Translations under genes and position numbers: made by a program
Notes under the pieces: model-generated
The model's input: only the letters and a program-made list of their open reading frames with translations
What the model was told of the DNA's origin: nothing
Databases searched by the model: none
Assembly: GCA_014656495.1 (NCBI GenBank)
Contig: BNCN01000014.1
Location: forward strand, 62,001 to 126,000
Reading direction: 5' to 3'
From: Comamonas sp. KCTC 72670
GTDB taxonomy: Bacteria; Myxococcota; Myxococcia; Myxococcales; Myxococcaceae
DNA length: 64,000 bases
Shown: positions 37,812 through 45,114 of the stretch, piece by piece
Layout of the letters: each line of letters opens with the position of its first letter
Numbering within the stretch: position 1 is the first letter of the stretch

Positions 37812-38588
37812 TCAATACCCCGCGAGCCCGCCGCCGCGGCGCACGTGGCGCTCGGCGAGGTGAAAGAGGAAGAGCCCGAGCCCGAGCCAGGCCAGCCCGT
37901 TGAGGGTGGCGATGACGAAGTCGGCCAGCTCCAGCGGCTCCCCCCGAGCCATCATTCCGCGCAGCAGCGCGGCACCGGGCGCGAGCGGCGCCACGGCCCC
38001 CACCCAGCGGCCGGTATCGCCCCAGTCCTCCCAGGGCGTCGTCACCAGGAAGAGCAGCCCGTACTGCGACAACTGCAGGAGGCTGGGGATGCGCTTGAGG
38101 CGCAGGGCCAGCCCTCCCAGCGCGAAGCCCAGGCCCCATGCGGCGAGCACCACCGTCACCATCACCGGAACCACGCCCGGCGAGAGCGCCAGCGTCCGGC
38201 CGGTGATGAGCAGGATGCTCCCCAGCACCGTCAGCAGCACGCCCAACTGCACCACCAGGTCCGCGGCCACTCGCGTCAGGAAGACCCGGGCCGGACCGAA
38301 GGGCGAGAGGAACAACTGCTCCAGCGTCCCCATGGCCGCTTCACCCTGGACGGCCCACCCCACGCCGTTGAGCCCCAGCGTCGCCACGCTCCACAGGAAA
38401 TAGCCCACGATGAGACCGTCCAGCCGGTCCCCCAGCGCGCCGGAGCCGGGGCCCGCCACGTACCGCACGCCCCAGAACAGCATGAGGAACACGAGGACCA
38501 GTGACACCAGCATCGTCACCACCTCCCCCGGATAGCGCCGGAACAGCGCCCAACTGCGGCGCAGCTCCGCCAGGAAGAGTCCGTGCAT
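37812..38588 (-). CDS. ABC-2 type transporter permease of the RiPP operon
   Basis: 258 residues with six predicted membrane segments (VVTMLVSLVLVFLMLFWGV, LIVGYFLWSVATLGLNGV, DLVVQLGVLLTVLGSILLI and three more) and the family's EAAMGTLEQLFLSP cytoplasmic loop, which contacts the ATPase. It probably exports the mature peptide across the inner membrane or gives self-resistance. It starts six bases after the ATPase stop. No C39 leader peptidase is fused to this exporter. Confidence 0.85.
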   Translation of the reverse strand: MHGLFLAELRRSWALFRRYPGEVVTMLVSLVLVFLMLFWGVRYVAGPGSGALGDRLDGLIVGYFLWSVATLGLNGVGWAVQGEAAMGTLEQLFLSPFGPARVFLTRVAADLVVQLGVLLTVLGSILLITGRTLALSPGVVPVMVTVVLAAWGLGFALGGLALRLKRIPSLLQLSQYGLLFLVTTPWEDWGDTGRWVGAVAPLAPGAALLRGMMARGEPLELADFVIATLNGLAWLGLGLFLFHLAERHVRRGGGLAGY

Positions 38589-38594
38589 GGCCGC

Positions 38595-39545
38595 CTATCC
38601 CCTCTCCGGAGGCAGGGCCTCCGGCCGCGTCACCTTGAGGAACACCTCGGTCAGGTCCGCCCTGTCTCGCTCCACCCGCAGCAGCGGGAGCGGCGCCAGG
38701 GCCTGGAGCACCCCGTACAGCCCCTCCGCGGGCCCGGGCCAGGTGACCTCTCCGCCCTGCGCGCTCGCCCCCAGCGACTGGAGCGACTGGAGCCGCGCGT
38801 GCGAGGGGGGCTCCTCCAACTGGATGACGTAGCGCTGGGCGGAGAAGCGCGCCAACAGGGCCTGCGTCTCGCCCTCCGCCACCACGCGCCCGCCGTGGAG
38901 GATGCAGACCCGGTGCGCCAGCTCCTGCGCCACGTCCAGTTGGTGCGTGGTGAGCAGCACCGCGCAGCCCTCCGAGGCCAGCTCGCGCACGAGCACCTTC
39001 ACCTCCTCGGCGGCCTCCACGTCCAGGCCGAGCGTGGGCTCGTCCAGGAGCAGCAGCCGGGGCTCGTGCACCAGGCCCACCGCGATGGAGAGCTTCTGCT
39101 GCATGCCACGTGACAGCTCCTGCGCCTGCGTGCGCGCCCGGTCCGACAGCCGGAAGCGCTCCAGCAGCACCGTGGCCCGCCGCCGCGCCTGCCGCCCGGA
39201 CAGGCCCCGGAGCACGCCGAAGTACTCCAGGTTCTCCTGCGAGGTCAGCCGCCAGTACAGGTTGCGGGTGCCCTCCAGCACCACGCCCACCTGCGTGAGC
39301 GCCCGCGCGTCCTGGTGCGGATCCCGGCCCAGCACGCGCACCGTCCCCGCGTCCGGACGGACGAGCCCGGACATCATCTTGATGCACGTCGTCTTCCCGG
39401 CCCCGTTCGAGCCCAGGAAGGCGAGCACCTCGCCCGCCTCCAGCGTCAGCGAGACGCCGCCCACCGCGACCACCTCACGCCCGTCCGAGCGGTAGCGCTT
39501 GTGCAGCGCCTCCGCGTGGAGCACCTCCGCCCGCGGCCGCGTCAT
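38595..39545 (-). CDS. ABC transporter ATP-binding protein of the RiPP operon
   Basis: 316 residues. Complete nucleotide-binding domain: Walker A FLGSNGAGKTTCIK, Q-loop, signature LSRGMQQKLSIA, Walker B LLLLDEPTLGLD and H-loop LLTTHQLD, with a C-terminal extension of about 85 residues as in CcmA/drug-export ATPases (DrrA-like). It partners the following permease. Its ATG overlaps the oxygenase stop (ATGA), showing tight coupling with the tailoring gene. Confidence 0.95.
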   Translation of the reverse strand: MTRPRAEVLHAEALHKRYRSDGREVVAVGGVSLTLEAGEVLAFLGSNGAGKTTCIKMMSGLVRPDAGTVRVLGRDPHQDARALTQVGVVLEGTRNLYWRLTSQENLEYFGVLRGLSGRQARRRATVLLERFRLSDRARTQAQELSRGMQQKLSIAVGLVHEPRLLLLDEPTLGLDVEAAEEVKVLVRELASEGCAVLLTTHQLDVAQELAHRVCILHGGRVVAEGETQALLARFSAQRYVIQLEEPPSHARLQSLQSLGASAQGGEVTWPGPAEGLYGVLQALAPLPLLRVERDRADLTEVFLKVTRPEALPPERG

Positions 39546-40255
39546 GGCGCGACGCTCGCGGCCCGGGGCGCGTACAGCCAACCGCCGACGCTGAAGCGCC
39601 GCTGCGTCCCGGCCTCGGGCAGCACCTCGCTCACGTAGTGGAGCGTGGCCCGCGTCGCGTCGAAGAGCACGATGCTGTTGTACTCCGCCTCCATCCGCAC
39701 GGTGCCGCCATCCGGTGTGACGAAGTGCAGGGCCCCGCCATACTCCGGCCGCCAGCCGGGCGACAGGTACAGCGCGAAGGCCACGTGGCGCCGGTCGAAG
39801 TCGTCGATGTGCGGGGAGACGAAGTGGCTGCGCGCCATGACGCGGGGCGAGAGGTCGCCGCCGTCCAGCGTCACCCCACACGCCTGCTCGAAGAAGCGCA
39901 GGAAGGGGGCTCCGAAGAACTCCGAACGGAAGCGCAGGAACGTCATCACGTTGCGGCTGAGCCGACACTCGGGGCGCACGCCGGCCATCATGCTCATGAC
40001 ATAGAAGCGGTCCCCGGGCGGGGCCGCGTACCACGCGTCCTCGGGCACGTAGTCGTCGTGGGTCGTGAGCTTGTAGCGCATGTCGAAGAGCGCCTCCTCC
40101 GCCAGGAAGCGCGCCAGGGCCATGGCCACCTCCGGCTGGAAGAAGTCCCTCAGGACCAGCGCTCCCGCCGGGTGCTCGCGGTACTGCGCGCGATACCCTT
40201 CGAGCCGCTCCGGGCTCAGGTGCTGGGATTGGAGCCACGATTCGGGCGCCACCAT
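39542..40255 (-). CDS. 2-oxoglutarate/Fe(II) oxygenase, RiPP tailoring candidate
   Basis: 237 residues. The double-stranded beta-helix has SHFVSPHIDDFDRRHVAFALYL, where HID is the HxD iron pair. The distal His lies in ATLHYVSEV and the 2-oxoglutarate-binding Arg in RRFSVGGW, preceded by GGALHFVTPDGG. This is the prolyl-hydroxylase-like layout. It sits between the precursor gene and the exporter genes in the RiPP operon and overlaps the ATPase gene, so hydroxylation of the precursor is the likely job; the core region has several prolines. ATG 40255 has GGAGG eight bases upstream; GTG 40261 is an alternative. Confidence 0.85.
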   Translation of the reverse strand: MVAPESWLQSQHLSPERLEGYRAQYREHPAGALVLRDFFQPEVAMALARFLAEEALFDMRYKLTTHDDYVPEDAWYAAPPGDRFYVMSMMAGVRPECRLSRNVMTFLRFRSEFFGAPFLRFFEQACGVTLDGGDLSPRVMARSHFVSPHIDDFDRRHVAFALYLSPGWRPEYGGALHFVTPDGGTVRMEAEYNSIVLFDATRATLHYVSEVLPEAGTQRRFSVGGWLYAPRAASVAP

Positions 40256-40422
40256 GTCCACTGCCTCCGGGTTGTTACGGGGGACGTGCTGCCTGACTTC
40301 GGGGCCCGGAGCCTCGGCGGTGGCCCCGGAGCCTTCGCTGCGTTCGGACCGCCAGTCCCGCGCCGCCGCGCCCCGGCCTCAGCGGCACCGGGCCGTCCGC
40401 GAGCGCGGGACCGGACAGTCAC

Positions 40423-40442
40423 GGGGACCCGGGTGGGCCCCC
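40423..40442 (-). other. Strong intercistronic hairpin just after the RiPP precursor gene
   Basis: On the minus strand GGGGGCCC-ACCC-GGGTCCCC forms an 8-pair stem (one wobble) closed by a tetraloop, starting five bases past the precursor stop. There is no U-tract. Such a hairpin could protect the upstream mRNA from 3' exonucleases and raise the level of the precursor relative to the export genes. The following bases up to 40256 contain nothing convincing. Confidence 0.6.
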
Positions 40443-40447
40443 TTGCG

Positions 40448-40624
40448 TCAGCGGTCCTTCACCGCCACCGGGCGAACAGGCTCGATGGGGGTGACGGCTA
40501 CGCCGGTGCCCGGGTTGGTGCCGGCGGCCGCGTACGGATTGACGAGGTCGACGAGACCGTCGTGCTTGCGCAGCGCGGGGGGCACGTACGTGCCCTTCGC
40601 CACCACGCTCTGGGTCATCTGCAT
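40448..40624 (-). CDS. RiPP precursor peptide (58 residues) with YxxPxL leader motif
   Basis: A small gene of 59 codons starting MQMTQSVVAKG. Residues 13-24 are YVPPALRKHDGL, very close to the Y-x2-P-x-L-x3-G leader pattern that PqqD-like recognition elements bind in other RiPPs. The C-terminal half is Pro/Val/Ala/Thr-rich (NPYAAAGTNPGTG, then VTPIEPVRP and VAVKDR at the end) and would hold the core. It overlaps the end of a PqqD-like gene by ten bases. ATG 40624 has AAGGTG seven bases upstream; ATG 40618 overlaps the upstream stop (ATGA). Two radical SAM, two ATP-grasp-type and two PqqD proteins precede it. The core boundary and protease are unknown. Confidence 0.8.
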   Translation of the reverse strand: MQMTQSVVAKGTYVPPALRKHDGLVDLVNPYAAAGTNPGTGVAVTPIEPVRPVAVKDR

Positions 40625-41058
40625 GTGGATTCACCTTGGAATACGACGAGTTGTCGCTGCATGAGCTGCTGCATCAACCAGTTCAGGTCTTCGCGGATCA
40701 CCTCCTCCTCGGCGTTGAAGTCACGGCCGATGTCTCCGGCGATGTCGTCGAGCGTGCGCTCGCCCGACAGTCGCACCCAGACGAAGGCGCCCACGCCGTC
40801 GAGCGTGAGCGGGCGCTGTCCTCCGGGCATGAGCTCCACGGTCCCCTCGGGCGTGTGCCGCCAGGGCACGTCCGCGCGCACCGGGTACGCGCGCCAGAGC
40901 GGAGCCCACGAGGGGGCGCCGGGCGGGTAGCGCCTGGAGCACACCTCTCGCGCCAGTCGCAGCAGCTCCTCGCGCGACAGGTCCGGTGGGTTCTCCACCG
41001 CATCCGGCGGGTAGAGGGGACGCAGTCCGGCCCCGATGAAGGGGGATGGGCGCTCCAT
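40615..41058 (-). CDS. PqqD-like protein 1 (RiPP recognition element with N-terminal extension)
   Basis: 147 residues. The C-terminal 65 residues carry the PqqD winged-helix pattern: PLTLDGVGAFVWVRLSGE, RTLDDIAGDIGRDF and VIREDLNWLMQQLMQRQLVV. The N-terminal 75 residues (PFIGAGLRPLYPPDAVENPP, REVCSRRYPPGAPSW) have no recognised motif. PqqD-like domains bind leader peptides and present them to modifying enzymes. This gene is immediately upstream of, and overlaps, the precursor gene, a direct structural link. Confidence 0.8.
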   Translation of the reverse strand: MERPSPFIGAGLRPLYPPDAVENPPDLSREELLRLAREVCSRRYPPGAPSWAPLWRAYPVRADVPWRHTPEGTVELMPGGQRPLTLDGVGAFVWVRLSGERTLDDIAGDIGRDFNAEEEVIREDLNWLMQQLMQRQLVVFQGESTCR

Positions 41059-41080
41059 GCGTGGCTCCCGGGGCTTGGGC

Positions 41081-41380
41081 TCAATCCGCCCGAGGATGGA
41101 TGAGGCCGCTGGACAGGAGCTCCTTCGCGAGCGACTCCACGTCCGCGCGCGCCTGTGCCTCCGTCACCTCGAAGTGCTCCTGCAGCCGGGCCACGGCCTC
41201 GCGCAGCGGGGCGCCGCGCTCGAGGGTTTCCCAGACGAGCGTGCCGGTGGCGTTGAGGGTGAAGTAGAGGTTGCTCTTCAGGTCGACGATGACCGCTTCG
41301 CCCTCCATGACGGTGGACTGCAGTTCGGCGCGGGGGCGGTAGGCGGTCTCCAGGGAGGGTGCCTCGTTCGGGGTGGACAT
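41081..41380 (-). CDS. PqqD-like protein 2
   Basis: 99 residues, a complete stand-alone PqqD-like domain: STVMEGEAVIVDLKSNLYFTLN is the typical beta-hairpin, LNATGTLVWETLERG and EAVARLQEHFEV the helix-turn-helix part, and VESLAKELLSSGLI the last helix and wing. It has GAGGAG five bases before the ATG at 41380. Two different PqqD proteins in one operon suggest that two enzymes (radical SAM and ATP-grasp) each use a separate leader adaptor; this is inference. Confidence 0.85.
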   Translation of the reverse strand: MSTPNEAPSLETAYRPRAELQSTVMEGEAVIVDLKSNLYFTLNATGTLVWETLERGAPLREAVARLQEHFEVTEAQARADVESLAKELLSSGLIHPRAD

Positions 41381-41403
41381 GGGTCTCCTCGTGGGTTGCG
41401 GGC

Positions 41404-42324
41404 TCAAGGGCGACCGGAGAGCAAGAGCTCGGCGAGGGCCTCGCCGATGGGCTGCCCGGTGGCGGATTGGTAGAAGGTGAAGCCGGGGGCGGGGTTGACC
41501 TCGAAGCAGCACAGCTCCCCGTCGGGTGTGCGCCGCAGGTCGATGCCGCTCACCACCATGCCCAGGGCCTGGCTCAGCGCCAGGCAGCGCTCGAGGTCGG
41601 CCGGAGGCAGGCTCGCCTCGCGAAGGGTGCACGTGTGTCCCTCGGCTTCGGCGAAGCGGTAGTCCGTCGCGCCGGAGTGCAGCTCGGTGACGAAGACGCG
41701 CGTGCCCACGACGTGGACGCGCACGTCGGTGCCGGGCACCTGTTCCTGGAACATCACCGGGCAGTGGCGGAGCGTGTCCAGGCGCCCCAGGTCGTCCGAG
41801 GACACGCGGCGCACCACGGAGCGCTCGGGCCCCTGGGACTTGTAGATGACGCGCCCGTCGTGCTGTTCGATGAAGCGGCGCGCGTCCTCCGGCACGGAGG
41901 TGATGAGCGTGTCGGGCACGCGGAAGCCGTGGCGGGCGGCGATCATCTGCTGGTAGGGCTTGGACGCATTGGAGCGGCACGGCTCCGGCCGGTTGACGAC
42001 GAGCCCGGGGAGGCTGTCCGCCCACGCGGCCAGGGCCGCCAGCCCCGACTCGCGCGGGTCTCCCTCCGGCACGCCCGCGGGCCGCCACGCCCCCAGCACC
42101 TCATCAAGTTGGTGCAGGTACACGGACGTCAGCTCGGCGTGGGCCACCTCGCGCCGGCCGCAGCGAAGGCGTCCCTCGCCGGGCGCCCCGGGAGACCAGA
42201 CGGGCCCGAAGCCTTCGGGGTAGTGCCGGGCATCCAGCAGCAGGACGTCCTCGCCCGAGGACAAGAGCCGCTCGGAGAGGAAGGCCAGGGCCGGGTTGGC
42301 CAGTGCGCCCACGAGCAGAATCAT
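41404..42324 (-). CDS. ATP-grasp ligase, RiPP maturation type
   Basis: 306 residues with the MvdD/RimK-like order: an N-terminal pre-ATP-grasp domain (MILLVGALANPALAFL), a central segment with SNASKPYQQM, the nucleotide lysine region RVIYKSQGPE, and the C-terminal metal/ATP-binding CFEVNPAPGFTFY (Glu, Asn). Enzymes of this type form ester or amide bonds on Asp/Glu side chains of RiPP precursors (graspetides) or add peptides. Its start overlaps the stop of a degenerate paralogue upstream (ATGA). The precursor has Asp, Glu, Thr, Lys and could supply acceptor and donor residues. Confidence 0.8.
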   Translation of the reverse strand: MILLVGALANPALAFLSERLLSSGEDVLLLDARHYPEGFGPVWSPGAPGEGRLRCGRREVAHAELTSVYLHQLDEVLGAWRPAGVPEGDPRESGLAALAAWADSLPGLVVNRPEPCRSNASKPYQQMIAARHGFRVPDTLITSVPEDARRFIEQHDGRVIYKSQGPERSVVRRVSSDDLGRLDTLRHCPVMFQEQVPGTDVRVHVVGTRVFVTELHSGATDYRFAEAEGHTCTLREASLPPADLERCLALSQALGMVVSGIDLRRTPDGELCCFEVNPAPGFTFYQSATGQPIGEALAELLLSGRP

Positions 42325-43208
42325 GCCGCGCGCCCCTCGCCGGCGAGCCGCCGTGCCAGCGCCTCGGTCAGGGGCGTCGCCACGCTGGCCGCCGCGTCCT
42401 CCAGGCGAGGGCAGGGCTCCACGTCCAGGCAGATGCCGGCTCCGGCCAGCGCCAGGGTGACGCGCGCGAAGCCCAGTCCCAGCCGTCCCGCGAGCGACAC
42501 GGCCTGGTCCACCAGCGGCGGCGGGGCCTCCCAGGGGTGCCAGGGCGAGCCCGGTTCGGCCCGCCACTCGGCCGCGGCCAGCGAGAGGCCCACGACATAG
42601 AGGCGCGCGAGCGGCGCGTCCGGCACCCGGATGACACAGGCGGGAGCCCGCGCGCGCAGCAGCACGTCCAGCGGCTCACCCGTGGCGGCCTGGGGCGCCG
42701 CACGTCCGCGCAGCGAGCCCACGAGGAGCCGGCCTTCCCCCACGAAGCGCGCTGCCTCGTCGGTGTCCGGCGTGACGAGCGCCTCCGGGGGATGCAGCCC
42801 CACGGCGCGCACGGCGTCCATCGCGCCCGAGGCGAACAGGAAGGGCCTGCGCGCGGCGGGCGCCGAGGGCCGGTTGGCCACGAAGCATGGCAGGGCCTCC
42901 AGCAGCGCGAGCAGGCTGGCGCGGACCTCCGCGCGCACGTAGTGCGCATCCGCCGCGCTCATGCCCGGCTCCGGCACGAAGGGCGCGTGCTCTCGGGCGA
43001 GCACGCCGGAGAGGGCGCTCAAGGCGACCTGCTGCCCGTCGACTTCCAGGGCGCCCTCGGGACCTTGGGTGCGCGGGCGCCACGTCCAGCGCACCGAGGA
43101 CACGGGCCGTGACGCGGCGGCCAGGACGGCGCGGACGCCCTCCTGCCACAGCCGGGCCTGGACCGCCCGCGCGAGCGCGTCTTCGGAGTGGGCCAGCAGG
43201 AGCACCAC
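42321..43208 (-). CDS. Degenerate ATP-grasp-like protein (probable pseudoenzyme partner)
   Basis: 295 residues, aligning along its length with the following ATP-grasp ligase: VLLLAHSEDALARAVQARL against the pre-ATP-grasp domain, ALPCFVANRPSAPAARRPFLF against the KPYQQ region, and ICLDVEPCPRLED against the FEVNP motif. The lysine before PYQQ is Arg, the YKS lysine is lost (VGSLRG), and the Asn of EVNP is Glu-Pro (DVEPCP). It therefore probably binds no ATP and may form a heterodimer with the intact ligase. GTG start; it begins four bases after rSAM2. An independent unknown function cannot be excluded. Confidence 0.65.
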   Translation of the reverse strand: MVLLLAHSEDALARAVQARLWQEGVRAVLAAASRPVSSVRWTWRPRTQGPEGALEVDGQQVALSALSGVLAREHAPFVPEPGMSAADAHYVRAEVRASLLALLEALPCFVANRPSAPAARRPFLFASGAMDAVRAVGLHPPEALVTPDTDEAARFVGEGRLLVGSLRGRAAPQAATGEPLDVLLRARAPACVIRVPDAPLARLYVVGLSLAAAEWRAEPGSPWHPWEAPPPLVDQAVSLAGRLGLGFARVTLALAGAGICLDVEPCPRLEDAAASVATPLTEALARRLAGEGRAA

Positions 43209-43212
43209 GGCC

Positions 43213-45114
43213 TCACGCCCCCTGTCCCGCCGTGGGCAGGGGCAGTCCCCTGGAGATGCGCCGGGCCTCGCCCTCGAACTCCTTGAGCAGCTCCGGGCTG
43301 GCGGTGGCCAGCGGCACGTAGCGGCCCTCCACCATGGCGCCGTACTTGTGGGAGACGGCCCACGCCACGCGCGCGTCCTCCAGCCCGGCGCGCGCGTTGC
43401 CCGGCGGGCCCACCAGCACGGTGGTGGCCTTCTCCTCGTCGAGGAACGTCACCTCCGGCCCCAGCCCCAGCCCGCGGGTGTCCACCAGGATGAAGAGGCC
43501 GGGGCGCGCGCGGCGCACGGCGAGCGCTGGGCCCTCGCGTGTCCCCTTGTCCCAGGCATCGCGCCAGCGCCCCACCTCGTCGCTCAACCGCTGGACCAGG
43601 TCCTTGCGGCCCTCGAGCCCCGTGTCGTAGTCGGCGGTGAAGTAGTAGGCCACCTTGCTCAGGTCCGTGCCCGGGGGGAAGACGTCCGCGTACGCGGCGA
43701 AGGGCTGCAGGTTGCGGACCCCGTGCTCCGAGGCCTTGTCGTAGTAGGGGCTGAAGCGGTCCACGCGCAGCCGGCCCAGCCCCTGGGGCGGGTTGAGGTG
43801 GCGCAGCGCGGGCATCAGCGCCAGCACGTCCTCGTACTCCTGGGCCGAGTCCCCGGGGAACGCATAGAGCAGGTTCCAGGAGTTGGTGACGCCCGCGGCG
43901 CGCGTGTAGCGCAGCATCGCGATGTTCTGCGCGGCCGACACGCCCTTGTTCATCCGCTTGAGCAGTGGCGTGGACAGCGCCTCGATGCCGGGCTGGATGT
44001 GCGTGACGCCCGCGGCGCGCAGCAGCATGACCTTGTCCAGCGAGAGGTTGGCCTTCTCCTCGTAGAAGAGCTCCACGCCGGGCAGCTCCTCCGCCAGGCG
44101 CGGCAGGAGCGTGCGGAAGTAGCTGGTGGGCATGATGTTGTCCGTCAGCCACACCCGCTTCGTCGGGTGGTCGTCCAGGAGCGCCTTCAGGTCCGTGAGC
44201 ACGCGCTCGGGGGACTTCTCCCGGAACTTCATGCCCAGTCCGTTGAGGCCGCAGAAGGTGCAGTGGTGCAGCTCGCCCCACCAGCACCCGCGGCTCGTCT
44301 CGTAGAGGACGTACGTCTCCTGGGCGGGGTCGCCCAGGTTCTTCAGGAGGCGCTCGCGCTGGGCGTAGTACTCCTCGTAGCGGGGGCGCGGCAGGGCGTC
44401 CATGTCCCTGCGCATGGCGCTGGTGATGATGCGCGGCTCGGGGCGGCGGCCGGCGCGCAGCTCGCGCAGCAGCTCCACGAAGGCGGCCTCGCTCTCGCCG
44501 GAGAAGATGTAGTCCACAGGGGCGCCCGTGGACGCGAGCCCCTGTGCCATCTCCCCCTCGCAGTTGGCGCCGCCCAGGAGGGTGACGGTCTCCGGGCGGT
44601 GGCGCTTGACGGCCCTCAGCAGCGCGATGGCGGCGGCCGTCTGCTCGAAGGTGGTGGAGGCCCCCACGACAGGGAAGCCGCACCGGGCGATGGCCTGGCC
44701 CATCCGGTCCGCCCAGTCGTAGGCACGCGCCTCCAGCTCCCGCATGCGCGCCAGGTCCAGCCGCATGCCGAACTGGGCGATGGCGCCGGTGAAGCGCTCG
44801 TCCTGGGAGCCATCCTCTGGCAATGCCAGCGCGGGCCGGTCGAACGCGGCCCGAGCGAAGAAGCGCTCTCCGAACAGCTCCGGCGTGCAGGCGTAGTCAC
44901 AGGCCATGTCCACGTAGGTGCGCTGGCCCACCTCTCCCGCCAGGTGGAGGTTGGCGTAGAGCACCCGCGCCTCCAGGCCGGCCTCACGGGCACAGGCCTG
45001 GAGCAGGTGCACGCCCAGCCCGCCATAGGAGAAGCCGGCGAAGGGCGGGAGGATGAGCAGCGCGTCCGCCGGGGCCAGGTCGGACAGGTCGGGGACGGTG
45101 GGCGTCGTGTCCAT
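43213..45114 (-). CDS. Radical SAM/B12-binding RiPP maturase 2
   Basis: 633 residues. N-terminal part with a cobalamin-binding-like Rossmann half (DALLILPPFAGFSYGGLGVHLLQ ... VTLLGGANCEGEMAQGL), then the radical SAM core with the unusual cysteine motif CWWGELHHCTFCGLNG (CX7CX2C) near residue 285, which is the TIGR03975 'RiPP maturation radical SAM protein 1' signature, and a C-terminal accessory domain. Close family members methylate or otherwise modify unactivated carbons of peptides. Paralogous to the preceding gene and overlapping it (ATGA). Confidence 0.88.
   Translation of the reverse strand: MDTTPTVPDLSDLAPADALLILPPFAGFSYGGLGVHLLQACAREAGLEARVLYANLHLAGEVGQRTYVDMACDYACTPELFGERFFARAAFDRPALALPEDGSQDERFTGAIAQFGMRLDLARMRELEARAYDWADRMGQAIARCGFPVVGASTTFEQTAAAIALLRAVKRHRPETVTLLGGANCEGEMAQGLASTGAPVDYIFSGESEAAFVELLRELRAGRRPEPRIITSAMRRDMDALPRPRYEEYYAQRERLLKNLGDPAQETYVLYETSRGCWWGELHHCTFCGLNGLGMKFREKSPERVLTDLKALLDDHPTKRVWLTDNIMPTSYFRTLLPRLAEELPGVELFYEEKANLSLDKVMLLRAAGVTHIQPGIEALSTPLLKRMNKGVSAAQNIAMLRYTRAAGVTNSWNLLYAFPGDSAQEYEDVLALMPALRHLNPPQGLGRLRVDRFSPYYDKASEHGVRNLQPFAAYADVFPPGTDLSKVAYYFTADYDTGLEGRKDLVQRLSDEVGRWRDAWDKGTREGPALAVRRARPGLFILVDTRGLGLGPEVTFLDEEKATTVLVGPPGNARAGLEDARVAWAVSHKYGAMVEGRYVPLATASPELLKEFEGEARRISRGLPLPTAGQGA

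Noticed and set aside
40256-40447. Second precursor peptide in the gap after the RiPP precursor (frame 40216-40422 minus)
   Set aside because: Arg/Pro/Gly-rich, overlaps the oxygenase start, has no leader motif or ribosome-binding site.
40448-41380. Lasso-peptide cluster reading, because of the YxxPxL leader motif and PqqD proteins
   Set aside because: No asparagine-synthetase-like cyclase or transglutaminase-like leader protease is present; the enzymes are radical SAM and ATP-grasp types.
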